Positions 36,345 to 48,301 of a stretch of DNA of 64,000 nt are shown one piece after another. The notes below the pieces were generated by a model that was not told the DNA's origin, searched no databases, and saw only the letters and a list, made by a program, of their open reading frames with translations. The DNA lies in NCBI GenBank assembly GCA_902728285.1, contig CACVBU010001148.1, positions 749,730-813,729 of the forward strand, read 5' to 3'. Position numbers and translations under genes: made by a program. The DNA is from Clytia hemisphaerica (lineage: Eukaryota > Cnidaria > Hydrozoa > Leptothecata > Clytiidae). Positions within the stretch are counted from its first letter, which is position 1. Every line of letters starts with the position of its first letter.

Positions 36345-36850
36345 ATAATAGGGAGGTTACCGTACTTACCCTCAACAATCACAAAATCCTCTTAGCAATC
36401 AAACGCAAAAATTCGGAAAATGCTGCGGTACAGCCAAGATAAGCCAAGCTGGCAAATCAACATAAAATTCTTACCCCGTGAAAAAAGTCCAAAAAGAAAT
36501 ATTCTCACTTTTTATTACACAGTGCCAGCTTGGTTCGTTTCTCAACTTTGCATTTTCCGGGCCATTTTCAGCGTTTGATAGTTAAGGCCGGTTTTTGATT
36601 GTCGAGGGTAAGTACGGTAAGTATCGGAGATAACTCAATCAACGCGACGGACGGACGGGTTTTGACCCGCAACCTACAAATAACATGTGGACCTGCATGA
36701 CCTGCAATTTTTAGTATTCAGGCTAAAAAGTTTCAAGAACAAAAAACCGTGAAAATCTTCGTTGTTGAACAAAGTAGATATAACATCCATCTTGTAGAGA
36801 AAAGGCCGCTCGTCGCGTTGAATTATCTTCGATACTTAACCTCCCTAATA
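36345..36850. mobile_element. Nested MITEs
   Basis: Inner pair: TTACCGTACTTACCCTC at 36357 faces GAGGGTAAGTACGGTAA ending 36620. Outer pair: AATAGGGAGGTTA at about 36347 faces TTAACCTCCCTAATAT at about 36838. The inner element sits immediately inside the left end of the outer one. No coding frame. Confidence 0.6.
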
Positions 36851-37479
36851 TCAGGGCTGGTCAATGCAAATTTTTCAGAAAATGCTAAGCAACCCCAGCC
36901 CTGACCCGAAAATTGGAGTTGCCAATAAGAAAGGGTGTAGCATTTCGCCTAAATAATCTCCTAAAACGGCATTCGTCAGAGCAAAAACCACTACTTCATG
37001 ACAAAATAATGTGAAATGTGAAATGTGAAATAGAAAATGAAATGACACAAAAAGCTCGAATTCATGAATACAAAGAAAATTGAACTTAAACTTCTCAAAA
37101 TTTCGCAAAAATTACCCACATTTTGAAAATTTGGCAGTATGTACGGCAATGAAAGGCAATGTACTACCTAAATCAAATTTATTTTCTATTTTAATTTTTG
37201 TCAGTCAGGCCTGTAAAACTGATCAAATTGGTCTTGCCTTATGAAGGTAAAGAAGGTTGACAAAAAGTCACGGCAGTGTGAAAACCAGGCTTAACGATCA
37301 AGAAATTTGAGAAGGGTTTTTTCTTATCAGAGAAAAATATGTACTATTATTCCAAACTTTTAGAAAGCTAACTGTACATGAATTTAAATATAATTACACA
37401 AATATATGAAAATATCTCTTAATGTGGGTTCAAAAATAACATAATATAATATTATATTGTCTCTTTAGAAAATCATGGA

Positions 37480-37612
37480 ATAGAAAAACAATGATACAAC
37501 CATGGCATTATTACACTATACATGATACAGTAATTATGCATGTTTGTATCATTGTTTTTATGGCTGGAGTACATAATTATTCAACAGGGTGGCCTCTTTG
37601 AAAAAAGGTCTA
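37480..37612. mobile_element. MITE copy with degraded left arm
   Basis: ACAATGATACAACCATGG, CATGATACAGTAATTATGCA and the right end CCTCTTTGAAAAAAGGTCT match the intact copy at 38919-39099. The left end AGACCTTTTTTCAAAGAGG is not found here. Confidence 0.65.
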
Positions 37613-37994
37613 TTTGCATTAATTTATTCCCTTAAGGTAGCATGATAATGTACATGATACAAAATTGCCCTTCAAATTTCTTTTCAAAAGGACTATTAGC
37701 CAATTTGATTATTTATTTGAACCATCCATTTATTAGTATGTACATCCACATAGTACATGCATACTTATAAAGGATGGTCAAAAGAAAATACACGTTGTAC
37801 ACAGAAAAATGAAAAAATAATTGAAATTCTTAACTTTTTTTCTATGCAAATTAAATTTATTTGTCAAATGTTTTTTTTTTTTTTTGCAGGCTTAAAATCC
37901 AATTCTGTCAGCCTTACCGTAACTTGGTCTAACTAAAGTGAGCTCAAAAGTAAGCAAGATTCAACCCCCTGTACATACGCTTATCTATCTATAT

Positions 37995-38340
37995 ATAGTC
38001 CTTTAGGCGAACTCGACGGTCTATTGAATAACTAATTCCGCCAGCATAAATTACTTACCCCAAGACGTGTTTGGGCCGGAAATCATTTGTTCCGTATTAC
38101 GGAAAATTAAAACCTAAAGTTGTATAAATACTTTATAGCACGCCGCGCGGGAAAATTTGCAACATTACCGAGTGCTACTCCGAGAGAGTTGTTAGCGTGC
38201 CAATTTGAACAAAACTTATCCGTAGGTAATATCCAATTTCCCGCTGGTTTCACTTGCATCCACTGAAGCTTGGAGGTATGGTAATTTATGCTGGCGGAAT
38301 TAGTTATTTAATAGACCGTCGATTTTGCCTAAAAGACTAT
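37995..38340. mobile_element. Foldback element, arms about 65 bp
   Basis: TATAGTCCTTTAGGCGAACT with CGACGGTCTATTGAATAACT (37995-38060) is matched in reverse complement by GCTGGCGGAATTAGTTATTT and AATAGACCGTCGATTTTGCC (38275-38340). The loop is about 210 bases and non-coding. Confidence 0.7.
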
Positions 38341-38733
38341 TTAAGTAACATCAGGCCCAAAGGCCGCCCATTCTCGCTACATTATAACTACAGCCCCTCT
38401 TCTGTGTACACACACTTCCGATTAAAATATTTAAAATATATAGATTTATCAAATCGAAGGTAAAAAATTGGACCCCCTCCCCATACGTACGCTTTTTGGA
38501 GGACCCCTCCCCCTAAGAGCCTGAGCGAATGTGTACGTAACTACCATGGGAGGCGGTAAGGTCCGATTTTCAACGTTTTAGAGTGCACGTATGCACTGTA
38601 TGGATAATCCCATTCCCAATAAAAACTAAGAATAAAATGTTAACAAAATAAAATACTTTCAAAAAAGTTCCAAAGGTTCTTGTCTTTTTCTGTGTGAAAG
38701 TTTTTGAATGAACCAACAAACAAAGTCAGTATA

Positions 38734-39120
38734 CCGTCAACGACTCTAACTTGGGACAGTCTGACGAAACATGGGACAGCAATTCGCTCGGGCATAATTT
38801 ACCGAACCTCCAAAGTCATTAAAGTAAACATAGTCGCAAATCCTAGGAAACAAACTTGTTGTCAATAGAGAGTTAATAGTAAGTGAAAATACAGTCCAGA
38901 AATCAACCATCCCATAATAGACCTTTTTTCAAAGAGGCCACCCTGTTGAATAATTATGTAGTCCAGCAGAAAAACAATGATAAAACCATGCATAATTATT
39001 ACAATATGCATGATACAGTAATTATGCATGGCTCTATCATTGTTTTTATGGCTGGAGTACATAATTATTCAACAGGACGTCCTCTTTGAAAAAAGGTCTT
39101 CAAGTTAGAGCCGTTGACGG
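38734..39120. mobile_element. MITE with TA duplication, itself interrupted
   Basis: Ends CCGTCAACGACTCTAACTTG and, read inward from the right, CCGTCAACGGCTCTAACTTG, flanked by TA on both sides as in Tc1/mariner-type elements. The right end is separated from the body by a second complete MITE (38919-39099). A truncated relative lies at 28372. Confidence 0.75.
38919..39099. mobile_element. Complete 181-bp palindromic MITE inside another MITE
   Basis: Begins AGACCTTTTTTCAAAGAGGC and ends CCTCTTTGAAAAAAGGTCT. Internal halves are also complementary (GTTGAATAATTATGTA facing TACATAATTATTCAAC), so most of it folds into one hairpin. Inserted 21 bp from the right end of the 38734 element. Confidence 0.8.
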
Positions 39121-39322
39121 TATTTTGCTTGTCAGAGATCAAAGAAAGTTCTGACTCGTGACAGCTCTCACTTCAAGCATTCAATACCAATCAATGTTTG
39201 GACGTTGACTATCAATGCAAGTTATATTATAATATATTGAAAAGATAAAATGTTTTCTCTCCTGTAAGACCAACAAAAACAACAAAGAGTAGCCATCTAA
39301 AATCAGAAATGGAGATATCCTA

Positions 39323-39985
39323 TCAAGATTGATTGATTAATGCTTGAAGAGACCGATCTGTTGCATTATGATTTTCATCATAACGTTGAATGTAAAATGA
39401 CACTGTAAGGCGGTGATTTTTATGGTTGTAGTCAAACCGTATAGGTGTGTACAGAGAGGGAACAACCCTAGCACAGCCATCATATACTGTTTTTTGACCA
39501 ACATCCTCCTTCTTGCTACTGACAACTTTTCGAAACATTCTCTTTGTGAGAAAAAAAATTCCGTCGAATCTCTTCGGGTGAAAGACTTTTCGTGCACATG
39601 TTTGGTTTTCAATAAGCAATATTGTTTTATTGCGTTTCATACTTTGGTGTACCTCTGCACCGTAACCAACAATTAAACCAGACAATTTGGCGAATATTGT
39701 TGGAGGAAGAAAAATGGTTACAGGTGGTACGAGACCTGTGAGGTGACTTCTGCGCAGCTTCTCGTAAATGCACCGTCCAATTTCCCATAAAAAGCAGTCT
39801 ATTAAGGGTCCAGCCAACAAGATTTCATTTCCTATGACCTTTTCAACATGTGTGGTCAATTCACCATTCATTGAATAGTCTTTCCTATTCGATTCAACTT
39901 GTACTTCTTCTAAAAACCACATCTTCTCTATTCTTCTCAACTTTTGGGCGCTTGACTCCCAAAATTTTCCATTTCTTTCAACCAT
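39323..39985 (-). CDS. Unrecognised 220-residue protein
   Basis: A single uninterrupted frame from ATG at 39985 (MVERNGKFWESSAQKLRRIE) to the stop at 39323-39325. Long for this AT-rich background and of balanced composition. Features include a hydrophobic stretch LVPPVTIFLPPTIFAKLSGL and a basic C-terminal half (FHPKRFDGIFFLTKRMFRK) ending in an Arg/His/Asn-rich tail. No domain was recognised. It starts about 240 bases inside the right inverted end of the 13.6-kb segment and points inward, the usual place for an element's own gene. No intron is needed. It could also be one exon of a larger gene. Confidence 0.5.
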   Translation of the reverse strand: MVERNGKFWESSAQKLRRIEKMWFLEEVQVESNRKDYSMNGELTTHVEKVIGNEILLAGPLIDCFLWEIGRCIYEKLRRSHLTGLVPPVTIFLPPTIFAKLSGLIVGYGAEVHQSMKRNKTILLIENQTCARKVFHPKRFDGIFFLTKRMFRKVVSSKKEDVGQKTVYDGCARVVPSLYTPIRFDYNHKNHRLTVSFYIQRYDENHNATDRSLQALINQS

Positions 39986-40359
39986 TTTTGAGTCAGGATT
40001 CGGTTAGTTTTGCTGTGTTGTTGTTTTATCGTCCTGTTCTTTAGGCTCCGGCTCCTTTCCCCTTTTGAGAGGAAACCTTGTTTAATCCCGATATACGGTA
40101 GCCGAAAAGAAGTTTACTTGAAAGGACCGAATGAAAAATACCTTATCGTCGCCGTAGAAAAAGTCGATAAAAATTGGCGGGAAAAGGAGCAAGTGGGAGA
40201 AAAATCGCACAAAGTTGCCGCCGTGTCATAAAACACATTTCTTCCTTAAGACTACAAGTTTTTATACAACAAAAGAATTATTCAGCGTACAAAATTAAAA
40301 ATGACCCTCTTTCTTATATGTGACTCCCCAAGCGATTTGAAGTACACAAAAGTCCGATC

Positions 40360-40555
40360 GGTAAAAAGACCGTTCTTCTTTGGCCTCTACTCGACCGGTC
40401 TTTTTACCGTTTGGGCCGATCGGATATTGAAGAAGGCCGATGCGAGGCCGCTTGTTAAAAGCGGCCACAGTGAAGCGGCCACATAGTAAGTTTTAAGCCG
40501 CTAACAGCGGCCCTTAGCGACCCTTAGCGGCCATTAGCGACCATTAGCGAAAAAT
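40360..40555 (+). repeat. Left subterminal GGCCGCTAA-type repeats
   Basis: GGCCGATCGG, GAGGCCGCTTG, AGCGGCC and TTAGCGACC motifs are clustered next to the left 44-bp end. The GC content stands out sharply from the surroundings. Confidence 0.65.
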
Positions 40556-41290
40556 CACAACAGAATGTGGATCTGGATTTTTTCTTGGAATTCTAAACTA
40601 ATCTGATTTATATGAATTACATAAAATATTTCATTACTTTAGGAATTTTTTACAACAAGCTTAGCTATAGAAAAGATTCCTAAACAGTAAACTTCTTGAC
40701 ATTTTCTGGACAAATTTTTGTTTTTAAAGCTAGCAGTAAAGTATAGACCTGCTGACTGGCTCTGCTCTGAAGGGACTTGTTTTGTTACTACTTAAATATA
40801 TAGATAGATAGATAGAGACAGCCATAAAAAGTTCCTCACTTCTCATTTGTTTTGAATCTAGCTATGTAATCTCAAAAAATTAATTTTGAGTCACCTTTGA
40901 GTCACATCAAGGCAAGGAAAATCAGTAAGAAGGTCAATAGTTTTACACTATTCTCTACTCTAAATTAGTTTAAACATGCATTTTCTAACATCATTACAAT
41001 TAATCTATATTTTTCAGATTTTACAAAGCAACTAATGAAATAAATAACTAACAGAATAATTTTTAATTGTGGATGGCAAGCCTGAGGAGGCGAAGATTTA
41101 ATATTTAAAGTATCAGACGAGCTGAGATATGATGAGAAAATGTAAACGTGTAAAACAACAAAAAACTAATCGTTCACCGACTCCACTGGACTTTGTGTGT
41201 GAAATATCAATTGAGAAATCAAACTGAGGAAATAAATGGAATGAACTGCAAATATAGAAAAATGTGCTAGAAAGTTGCTTGATAAATTCA

Positions 41291-44149
41291 TCATGGAGGT
41301 GCCACCAAATCCTCCGTTCCATGTTTGCAGAATTGACGAATTTCTTTACGCAAATATTCAGCCCGCTGTTTCGTGAATCCTTTCGGTGGGACGATCTTCG
41401 GTAATGCAGCAGTCACTTTTGGTGGATTTCGCTGAATGAAAATGGAGAACTCGACTGGTTCATCATCTAGTGATTTATAACACTTAACAATTCCAGGCTG
41501 ATCCTTCGACATCCTGAAATGGTGATATTTAAGAATATCTTTGATGGTCTGGAACCGTAACTCCTTTTCAAAGTAATGTGACCAGTCATACGTTTGAACA
41601 GTGATATCTTTGTTGTGGTTACCAACAAGTACAGCGAAATTACATTTTGATTGGTCGCAAACATCAGCGATCTCGTACAGAGATGATACTCGAGTTAATC
41701 GTAGTTTCTTTTTGAAGCTGCCGAAGCACCTTAAAGAAGATACAAAAATATACATTTTAGGCTGCACTTGAAAATATAAATTGGTTTGTCATCACCTGAC
41801 CCTAGATTGACCGGTCGGTCGAAAAGAAATATTTTGTTTTCATGATTTTTCAAAATTTCTATTTAATTTTCAGAGTAAAAAAATTTTCTGGGTTGGTAAG
41901 TTTTGAGAAGGGTTGGTCAGGTGACGACAACCACCATTTATTAAAGTTCAGTCTTATTCGACAACTATTTTTGTAATTTTTAATGTTTTAATGAATTATG
42001 TTTTAAAAATTTTGTCTAAAATTATGCTGAACAAGACTTAAGTCTGAATTAAAAGCTGTGACAGGTAATAAACCAACTTAAAAAGTGGAATTAATTTTTA
42101 AGTCTGTTTACCTTGCTTGAAACAACAAACTTACCCAACAAAATTCTTTTATTACCTGTCACAGCTGAATTTCGTGTGGCTGGCTATCATGAAACTGTAC
42201 TCAATCTTTTCATGGAAACCATTCAAAATCCTCCACATCAAATACCAAATAAAAGCATTGTTCTTATTCTGTCCTGAAAGTGAAAAGAATATATTTACTT
42301 AAACTGGATTAATTTTTGCAATTTTTGTTTTTTCAAGTGTAAATCTCAGTTCAGGGGCGGGTTGATATTTTTCCAAATTGTTTACATGCATTTTTGGGGG
42401 TGGACTGAAATTTCATTTCAGTTATTTTCATGGAACCGAGTATTGGACCAATCCAAAATCTCACCCAGCGACACAATGGATTTGCCATTAACCCAGTGAA
42501 AAAAAATAAAAAGTTAACTTGCAAAATTTGATTTGTGCGAAATTCCTTGATTAGTCCACACAAAAATAGAGCCAGTCAACATTTTTCATAAGCATATCCA
42601 GGCTCAAATCTGAGAAAAACTTTAGCATATATCAAGCCTGTAGTTTACAATAAAAAAAATTAAGAGAACAGTTTTTTTGAATGGGAAAGTTTTCTTTAAA
42701 AAGATAGCATTTAAATTTTGGCTAGGTCGCCTGGTTGTCAGCAAATTCTAACATTTTTGTAGTCCAGCATTACCTGAGCAGTTATCAGCATGTAGATATG
42801 AGTCCGTCTCACCCATTCCATAATACTCGAAAAAGTGATGTAAATAACTAATGGTTGCATTTGCCCCCTTCCCAGTTGTATTGATTTCATCAATCAAATA
42901 GTTGTACTGAAGGTTTATGCCGTCATTACAAATCCCAAAAATCCCACACTTTCTGGGGGTTTTGAAAAAAATCGGCCCAGGTTGGAGTGGGTTATATGGA
43001 TAGTGGTTTGCTGGGCATAATCCCAACTATAATGAGCCAATCCCTTATAAGTGCAAGGAGCTTGTTTTTCGAATGGCTCGTTGAAGTTGACAGCTTGGGA
43101 TTTTGCTTCTTCGACCTTTTAAGAAAAGTTGGGATAATGTTTGATTAGGCTTTTTTTTTTCAATTTTTCCGAAAAATCGTTTACAAACCAAAAAAGTCCC
43201 AAAAATGCCTTAAGGTACCTTATTGGTATTATATTTCTCGTATATTAAATTTCGCAATGAGAGGGCTTGATTTAATTGAAAGGACGGGTAAATCACTCGA
43301 AAAGAAACGTGTTCCACTTTTACAAAAAATCGACCCCGTAGTGATTTATCCCTCCATTACCTGTGCCCTGTAATATCGGGTTTCCTCAGTCGCTTGCACA
43401 ATATGAAGGGTTTGTTCATCCTGTGCCTCGTCGTGTTCATTCTCATCTTCACTGTCTAGGTGCGCGCGAAGAAGGCGTTCGTTTCCTTGTTGACAAACCC
43501 AACATAGATCACCAAGTGGCTTTGTTATCAAAACGTTCGGTAATTGAGACTTCCATAATTTAGCAAAGGTACTCAGTCCCATATAATCAAAATTATTCTC
43601 GATACAGAGGTCGCGATATTGGCTATAAACGATCTCTTTGGTCTCATGAGATGGAATGAGGAGTAATTTCGCATCGTTGTCACGGTAATTAGGGACCCGT
43701 CCGGGGAGTGGTTTAGCGTAAGCAAGGGCATAATTCTCTATGAAGTTACGTGCCCGCTCGACATGTTCTAAGTCAATAACGTTGTGCGGTAACCGCTTCG
43801 AGTTTCCATGAACGCGAGGGACAGGACCATACTCATTAAAATGCTTACAAACGGCAGAATAGAGCGTCTTGGAAATTGCAAAGCAAAACAAAAATGTTGT
43901 TCGGCATACACAAATACCACGGATGTAAAATTCAATATTCTCACCACTTTTGGGTTTTTGAGTGAGAAGAAACCCCATTAGCAGCATATCACGCTCTGTA
44001 TCCTCCAACTCCAATACGTCGTTTCTTATGTCAACAACTTCTTCTTTTGTAAATTTTGTATAACAGTTCCTTCTACACAGACACCCATCTTGAAAAAATT
44101 TCTCAATTCGTTCCTCTTCTGATATGTCAATTTGACGTTTTCCAGCCAT
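41291..44149 (-). CDS. DUF7869-type transposase-like protein, four exons, one frame break
   Basis: Exons on the minus strand: 44149-43361 (ATG, MAGKRQIDISEEERIEKFF), 43115-42774, 42273-42156 and 41729-41291 (TGA). All junctions are GT-AG with matching phases, giving about 562 residues. Landmarks: CLCRRNCYTKFTKEEV, YMGLSTFAKLWKSQLP, DLCWVCQQG, HYSWDYAQQ, PLQPGPIFFKTPRKCGIFG, YLIDE, HADNCSGQNKNN (spanning the exon 2/3 junction), SHTKFSCDRCFGSFK and VQTYDWSHYF. From memory these define the DUF7869 family, found in many copies in aquatic invertebrates. The Asp-bearing YLIDE and HADNC-GQNKN blocks resemble an RNase H-fold transposase core, which is inference. The only defect is a one-base shift at the T run 43007-43009 (AAA in the gene), where DYAQQ changes frame before HYPYNPLQP. 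Confidence 0.8.
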
Positions 44150-45276
44150 GATTACAGCGCGATAAAAAAATCAAGAACTTGTCTTTGCAAACGGGGAACA
44201 CCCTTTTATAGACCGAGGGGAAGAAGAAACGTGACAAAAGAGACAATTTTAGTTATAAATTAATTTATTCATGATGAAATTATAATAAATGTTGACGTAC
44301 AACCAAAGATTTATTATACACTGGATAAACGACTCATAAAGCGATGGAGAGCGATCATTGTATTTTCATTGTTTCAGAAAACAATTGATGTTCTAGCTTT
44401 GTCCGCAAAGGACAACTGTCATGGCGGATCGAAGATGTCTAATTTTTAAAAATGTTTATCAGTCTTATTTTTAAAAAGTTCTCTAGCTCTCTCTTTTTGT
44501 ACATTTGCAGAAAAAAAAGTTTGAAAGTAAGGCTAGCATTCCAAGCTGGATACATTTGTGAAATCTAATGTGAGAAAAACATTATTAGACAAGAAATTCA
44601 GACACAATGCTTATAGTGACACGAAATTTTCAATTGGAAATATATTTCCAAGACTGTCCCCAGAAGAGCTGAAATTAACATACATAAGACTTGAGTGTCT
44701 TGGCTCCACTGTGGTATGAAAATCCTTTGGAGGCACGTGGTGGCAAGGTGGTTTTTTTGAGGTTGAAGTTTGAAAATTTCCGGTGTCAGCATTAAATTTC
44801 TTATACACAACACGTCTTTTGCATCTTTCTCACAACTTGAAACGTCATAACGACTTATAATTAGCAATTAAGTGGAAGAATCTGACTATCACAGGAAAGT
44901 TTTAAGTCTCTTTTGGGAATTGGATGAGTGATTTTCGATAAGAAATGCAATGAAAATGCTTCGAATAATCATTTAATGAGGGAAGGAGAGTGAACAATAA
45001 TATCACTACTGCGGACATAGCTAGTACACGAGAAATCGGCAAAAATCTGTTACTTGTATATCCAGTGTATAATAAATCCTTGGTACAACGAAGTATTAAA
45101 TCACAGTATACAAATTGGACACTCGAAATTACTGACGTCATTCAAGTCCACTGTCACAATCTTCACTTACAGTAATGTAGATTAATCGAACATTCGAATT
45201 TACTAACGTCATTCAAAAGTTCGAAAAATGATTAGTGTGGTCGTGTTACAAAAATACAGGCTGTTTGTAGGAAAAG

Positions 45277-45884
45277 AATAAGATCCAGCTGAAACTTTCT
45301 CCAGACCTTCTCTATAGGATGGTTATGCCTCAGGAAAAATTCCCCTAGGATCCCACTGGTGGAACATCCTTTTTTTGGGACATTTCTTTTTTCCCCAGGC
45401 AAAATCCTAAGGGCGAAATTTTTTGAAAATTTCAAACTCATTTTTAGACATTATCAAGTATACCATTCGAAAGCTCTCGAAAAACTATATAGAAGACTTT
45501 TAAACGGGTATAGCCGATTTCATTACCTAAGTCAAGATAATTCACGCAGAAGATGCTATATATGGTCAATTTTAGACCAAAATAACCAAAATGTGGCGAA
45601 AAGTGGAACTTAAGCATGAAATATCTCGAGTTAGGTAAGGAAATCGGCTATACCCGTTTAAAAGTCTTCTATATAGTTTTTCGAGAGCTTTCGAATGGTA
45701 TACTTGATAATGTCTGAAAATGAGTTTGAAATTTTCAAAAAATTTTGCCCTTAGGGTTTTGCCTGGGGAAAAAAGAAATGTCCCAAAAAAAGGATGTTCC
45801 ACCAGTGGGATTTTAGGGGAATTTTTCCTGAGGCATAACCATCCTATAGAGAAGGTCTGGAGAAAGTTTCAGCTGGATCTTATT
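45277..45884. mobile_element. Foldback element, 263-bp arms, 82-bp loop
   Basis: 45277-45539 is the near-perfect reverse complement of 45622-45884 with no length difference. Each arm translates to the same frame (EHPFFGTFLFSPGK), an artefact of the inverted repeat rather than a gene. It lies 155 bases upstream of the BEN-gene ATG, so its transcription could affect that gene. Confidence 0.85.
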
Positions 45885-46281
45885 TTTTTCCCTTAAATTA
45901 TGCTAGACAACCCCACTAGATTGCCAGTTAGGTATAAAAGGAGGCAAAGGGAAATTTATCTTTATTCCATTTGCTCTGCAATTTGAAACTTAATTTGTTT
46001 AATTTGTGTATTGGAATTTTGTTGATTTCGTTGTTATCATGGCTTCAAAGACAAAGACCTTGAAACATGTACTTTTTTACTGCCCATCCGATGATACGAC
46101 CGTTATTGTACCAATCAAGTCAGTCGAATGGAAAGATGAGGGGAAGATTGGTTGCTTCTTTGCAGAAAAAAATGAAATTGTACTTGGCCATGTTTTGAAG
46201 ATGGCTGGTAAGTTCACTACTATATTGTTTCAAAACAAAGGCAACCACCGGGATTTTTGGGATGCTTTCTTATGTAAGATT

Positions 46282-46422
46282 ACTCTCGGGTACCTAATAG
46301 CCGCCCCCCCCGCTAATTAATTTTTCAAAAGTTTTCCACCCAGTACATTTTTATTCCAACCCCCCCCGCTTATTAAGTTTTGAAATTGTTTCCAACCCCC
46401 CGGCTATTAGGTACCCGAGAGT
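46282..46422. mobile_element. 141-bp palindromic MITE in intron 1 of the BEN gene
   Basis: ACTCTCGGGTACCTAATAGC and its reverse complement GCTATTAGGTACCCGAGAGT form the ends. A TA dinucleotide flanks the CTCTCGGG core on each side. The interior holds two C8 runs. Confidence 0.8.
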
Positions 46423-48301
46423 ACGTCACAAATTATTTGAATTTCCAGGAATTGGTTTAGATTTTGAGATTTTTCAAAAAAGCCATGTTATTTTTCTATA
46501 AATCATTATTAACATGGTATTATAATACTGTACGTTATACAGGCTGAGATTTCAGTAATTTAATGTGGCACGGCGAGTAAATTACTCAGTACCTTAAGGA
46601 ATGAAAATTTCGCGGTTCTGAGTGTCTACCACTTAATTAAATACCACGAAACGAACATTTTGGCGTGTTAAAATTTGAATTTTTAAACCAAATTAGCCTA
46701 TAATTTGGTCCTTAAAAGCCTCCACCGGGGATAATTTTGGGTGTCCGGTGGGTCAGCTGATGCTTGTCCGGGGGTCAAAAGTCACTTTGTCCGGGGGTAA
46801 ATCATTGAAAATTGTTATTTTCCTCCACCCCCAAATACAATTTTAAGAAAATTTTATTACGAATGAGGGTATTTGAAATTTAACATTTTTCTTTTTCTTT
46901 TTCTTTTTAGCCACGAAAAAAGAATTGGACGATTTTGAAAGAAAATGGGAGAATACAGACGCAGCAAAGGTATATATTTCAAAATAGTGTTTAAATGTTC
47001 TTGTGGTGGTTGGATGGACTTGATATAACAAATCTGATTTGAATTTACTTCCACTCAAACTTCTTTGCGTTGGACGAGACAATCGGAGTCCATTTTAATC
47101 TTCACTTGCGTTGATGTGCCTGAAAAAGCAATATAAATTCCGTCACCTAACTTCAGAAATTTTTGTTTGCAGCAAACAACTTTCCAACAGAATATTTTTT
47201 CAAGTTATAAAAATTTTCAGATTTTTTCAGAAAAGTCATCCAAAAAATTAAAAGAATTACAAAAATAGCTAAAATTTGCAAATTTTACCAGTTTTAACTA
47301 CCCTGGGTAGTAAATTATTCTTCTCAATCTTTCGTCACACCACCACCGTAGTAAACGTCATTATGTCTGAGATTTTACTACCGACCCCCCCCCCTGCTTA
47401 CGGCTTACACGTTTTTTATACGATTTTTTTTTATTTTCTCTGGCATTGAGCACTTTACGTATCAAATTGTTCACCAAACAATTAATTGACACATTTTTTA
47501 TAAGCATACAGAATGAAGCTTTTAAGCATACCGAGCCTCCGTTTACAAACTCCTTAAAATTTACCCTATGCTTATAAAAACATGTAGCAAGAATTATAAA
47601 TTTTCTTTTTAGACTCAACAAAAGCGTAAAACGTATGTCGAGGAAACAAAGTCAAAGAGCGGAAAACCACCAGCAAGCCCGAAACCAATATCTGAAAAAC
47701 CACCAACAACCTTGAAAGCGACATCTGAAAAACCACCAACAACCTTGAAAGCGACATCTGAAAAACCACCAACAACCTTGAAAACAACAACCGAAAAACC
47801 ACCAACAAGCCAAAAACCGACAACCGAAAAATCATCAACAATCTCAAAGTCAAAAACCCAATCAAAATCTTCTCAGCCTCGGAAATCAGCTAAAAAGTCA
47901 AAAACCACAATCACAGAAAACACCAACACTGCTGGAAAGCTCAAGAAAGCAAAATCAGCCAGGTCGAAAGATTCCCAAAAAGATAGCAGTGGACCAGAAC
48001 CGGTAAAACTACTTACTATTAAATCCATTACCAAAATTTTGATTCATTGAACATAGACATTTTCTCGTGGATTAACCTGAAATGATTAAAACAACAAATA
48101 ATTAATACAAAATGTAATCTCACTAAAAATTACCAGGGATACAGCTCAAAGGAAAAAACAAGACCAAGAAATATTTAAATTTTGGCAGAAATTTGATTTG
48201 GCAGGTGACTACAATAGTAGTATAGAGTCCCACAAAAGTTTGATTTGGGGGTGAGCTATGAATTTAAAGGACACTTTATTAAGGCGATATGAGCCTATCA
48301 G

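Larger units (their letters stand above)
26596..40228. mobile_element. Candidate 13.6-kb TIR-bounded multigene element
   Basis: A 34-bp sequence starting ACACGGCGGCAACTTTGTGC lies at 26598-26631. Its exact reverse complement lies at 40193-40226, so both copies point inward. If the element starts CACGG, the flanks show a 3-bp TCA duplication (26596-26598 and 40226-40228). Inside are a C2H2/SAP gene (+), a kinase gene (+) and an orphan ORF (-), plus many small inverted-repeat elements. CAC-starting ends with 3-bp duplications are reminiscent of CACTA-type elements. The alternative is two unrelated copies of a shared short repeat in opposite orientation. Confidence 0.45.

Noticed and set aside
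45359-45802. Two ORFs on opposite strands with the same protein sequence
   Set aside because: Both arise from the arms of one foldback inverted repeat; no independent coding evidence.
46857-47082. Minus-strand ORFs near 47 kb
   Set aside because: Lys-rich frames from an oligo-pyrimidine tract that serves as the splice acceptor of BEN exon 2.
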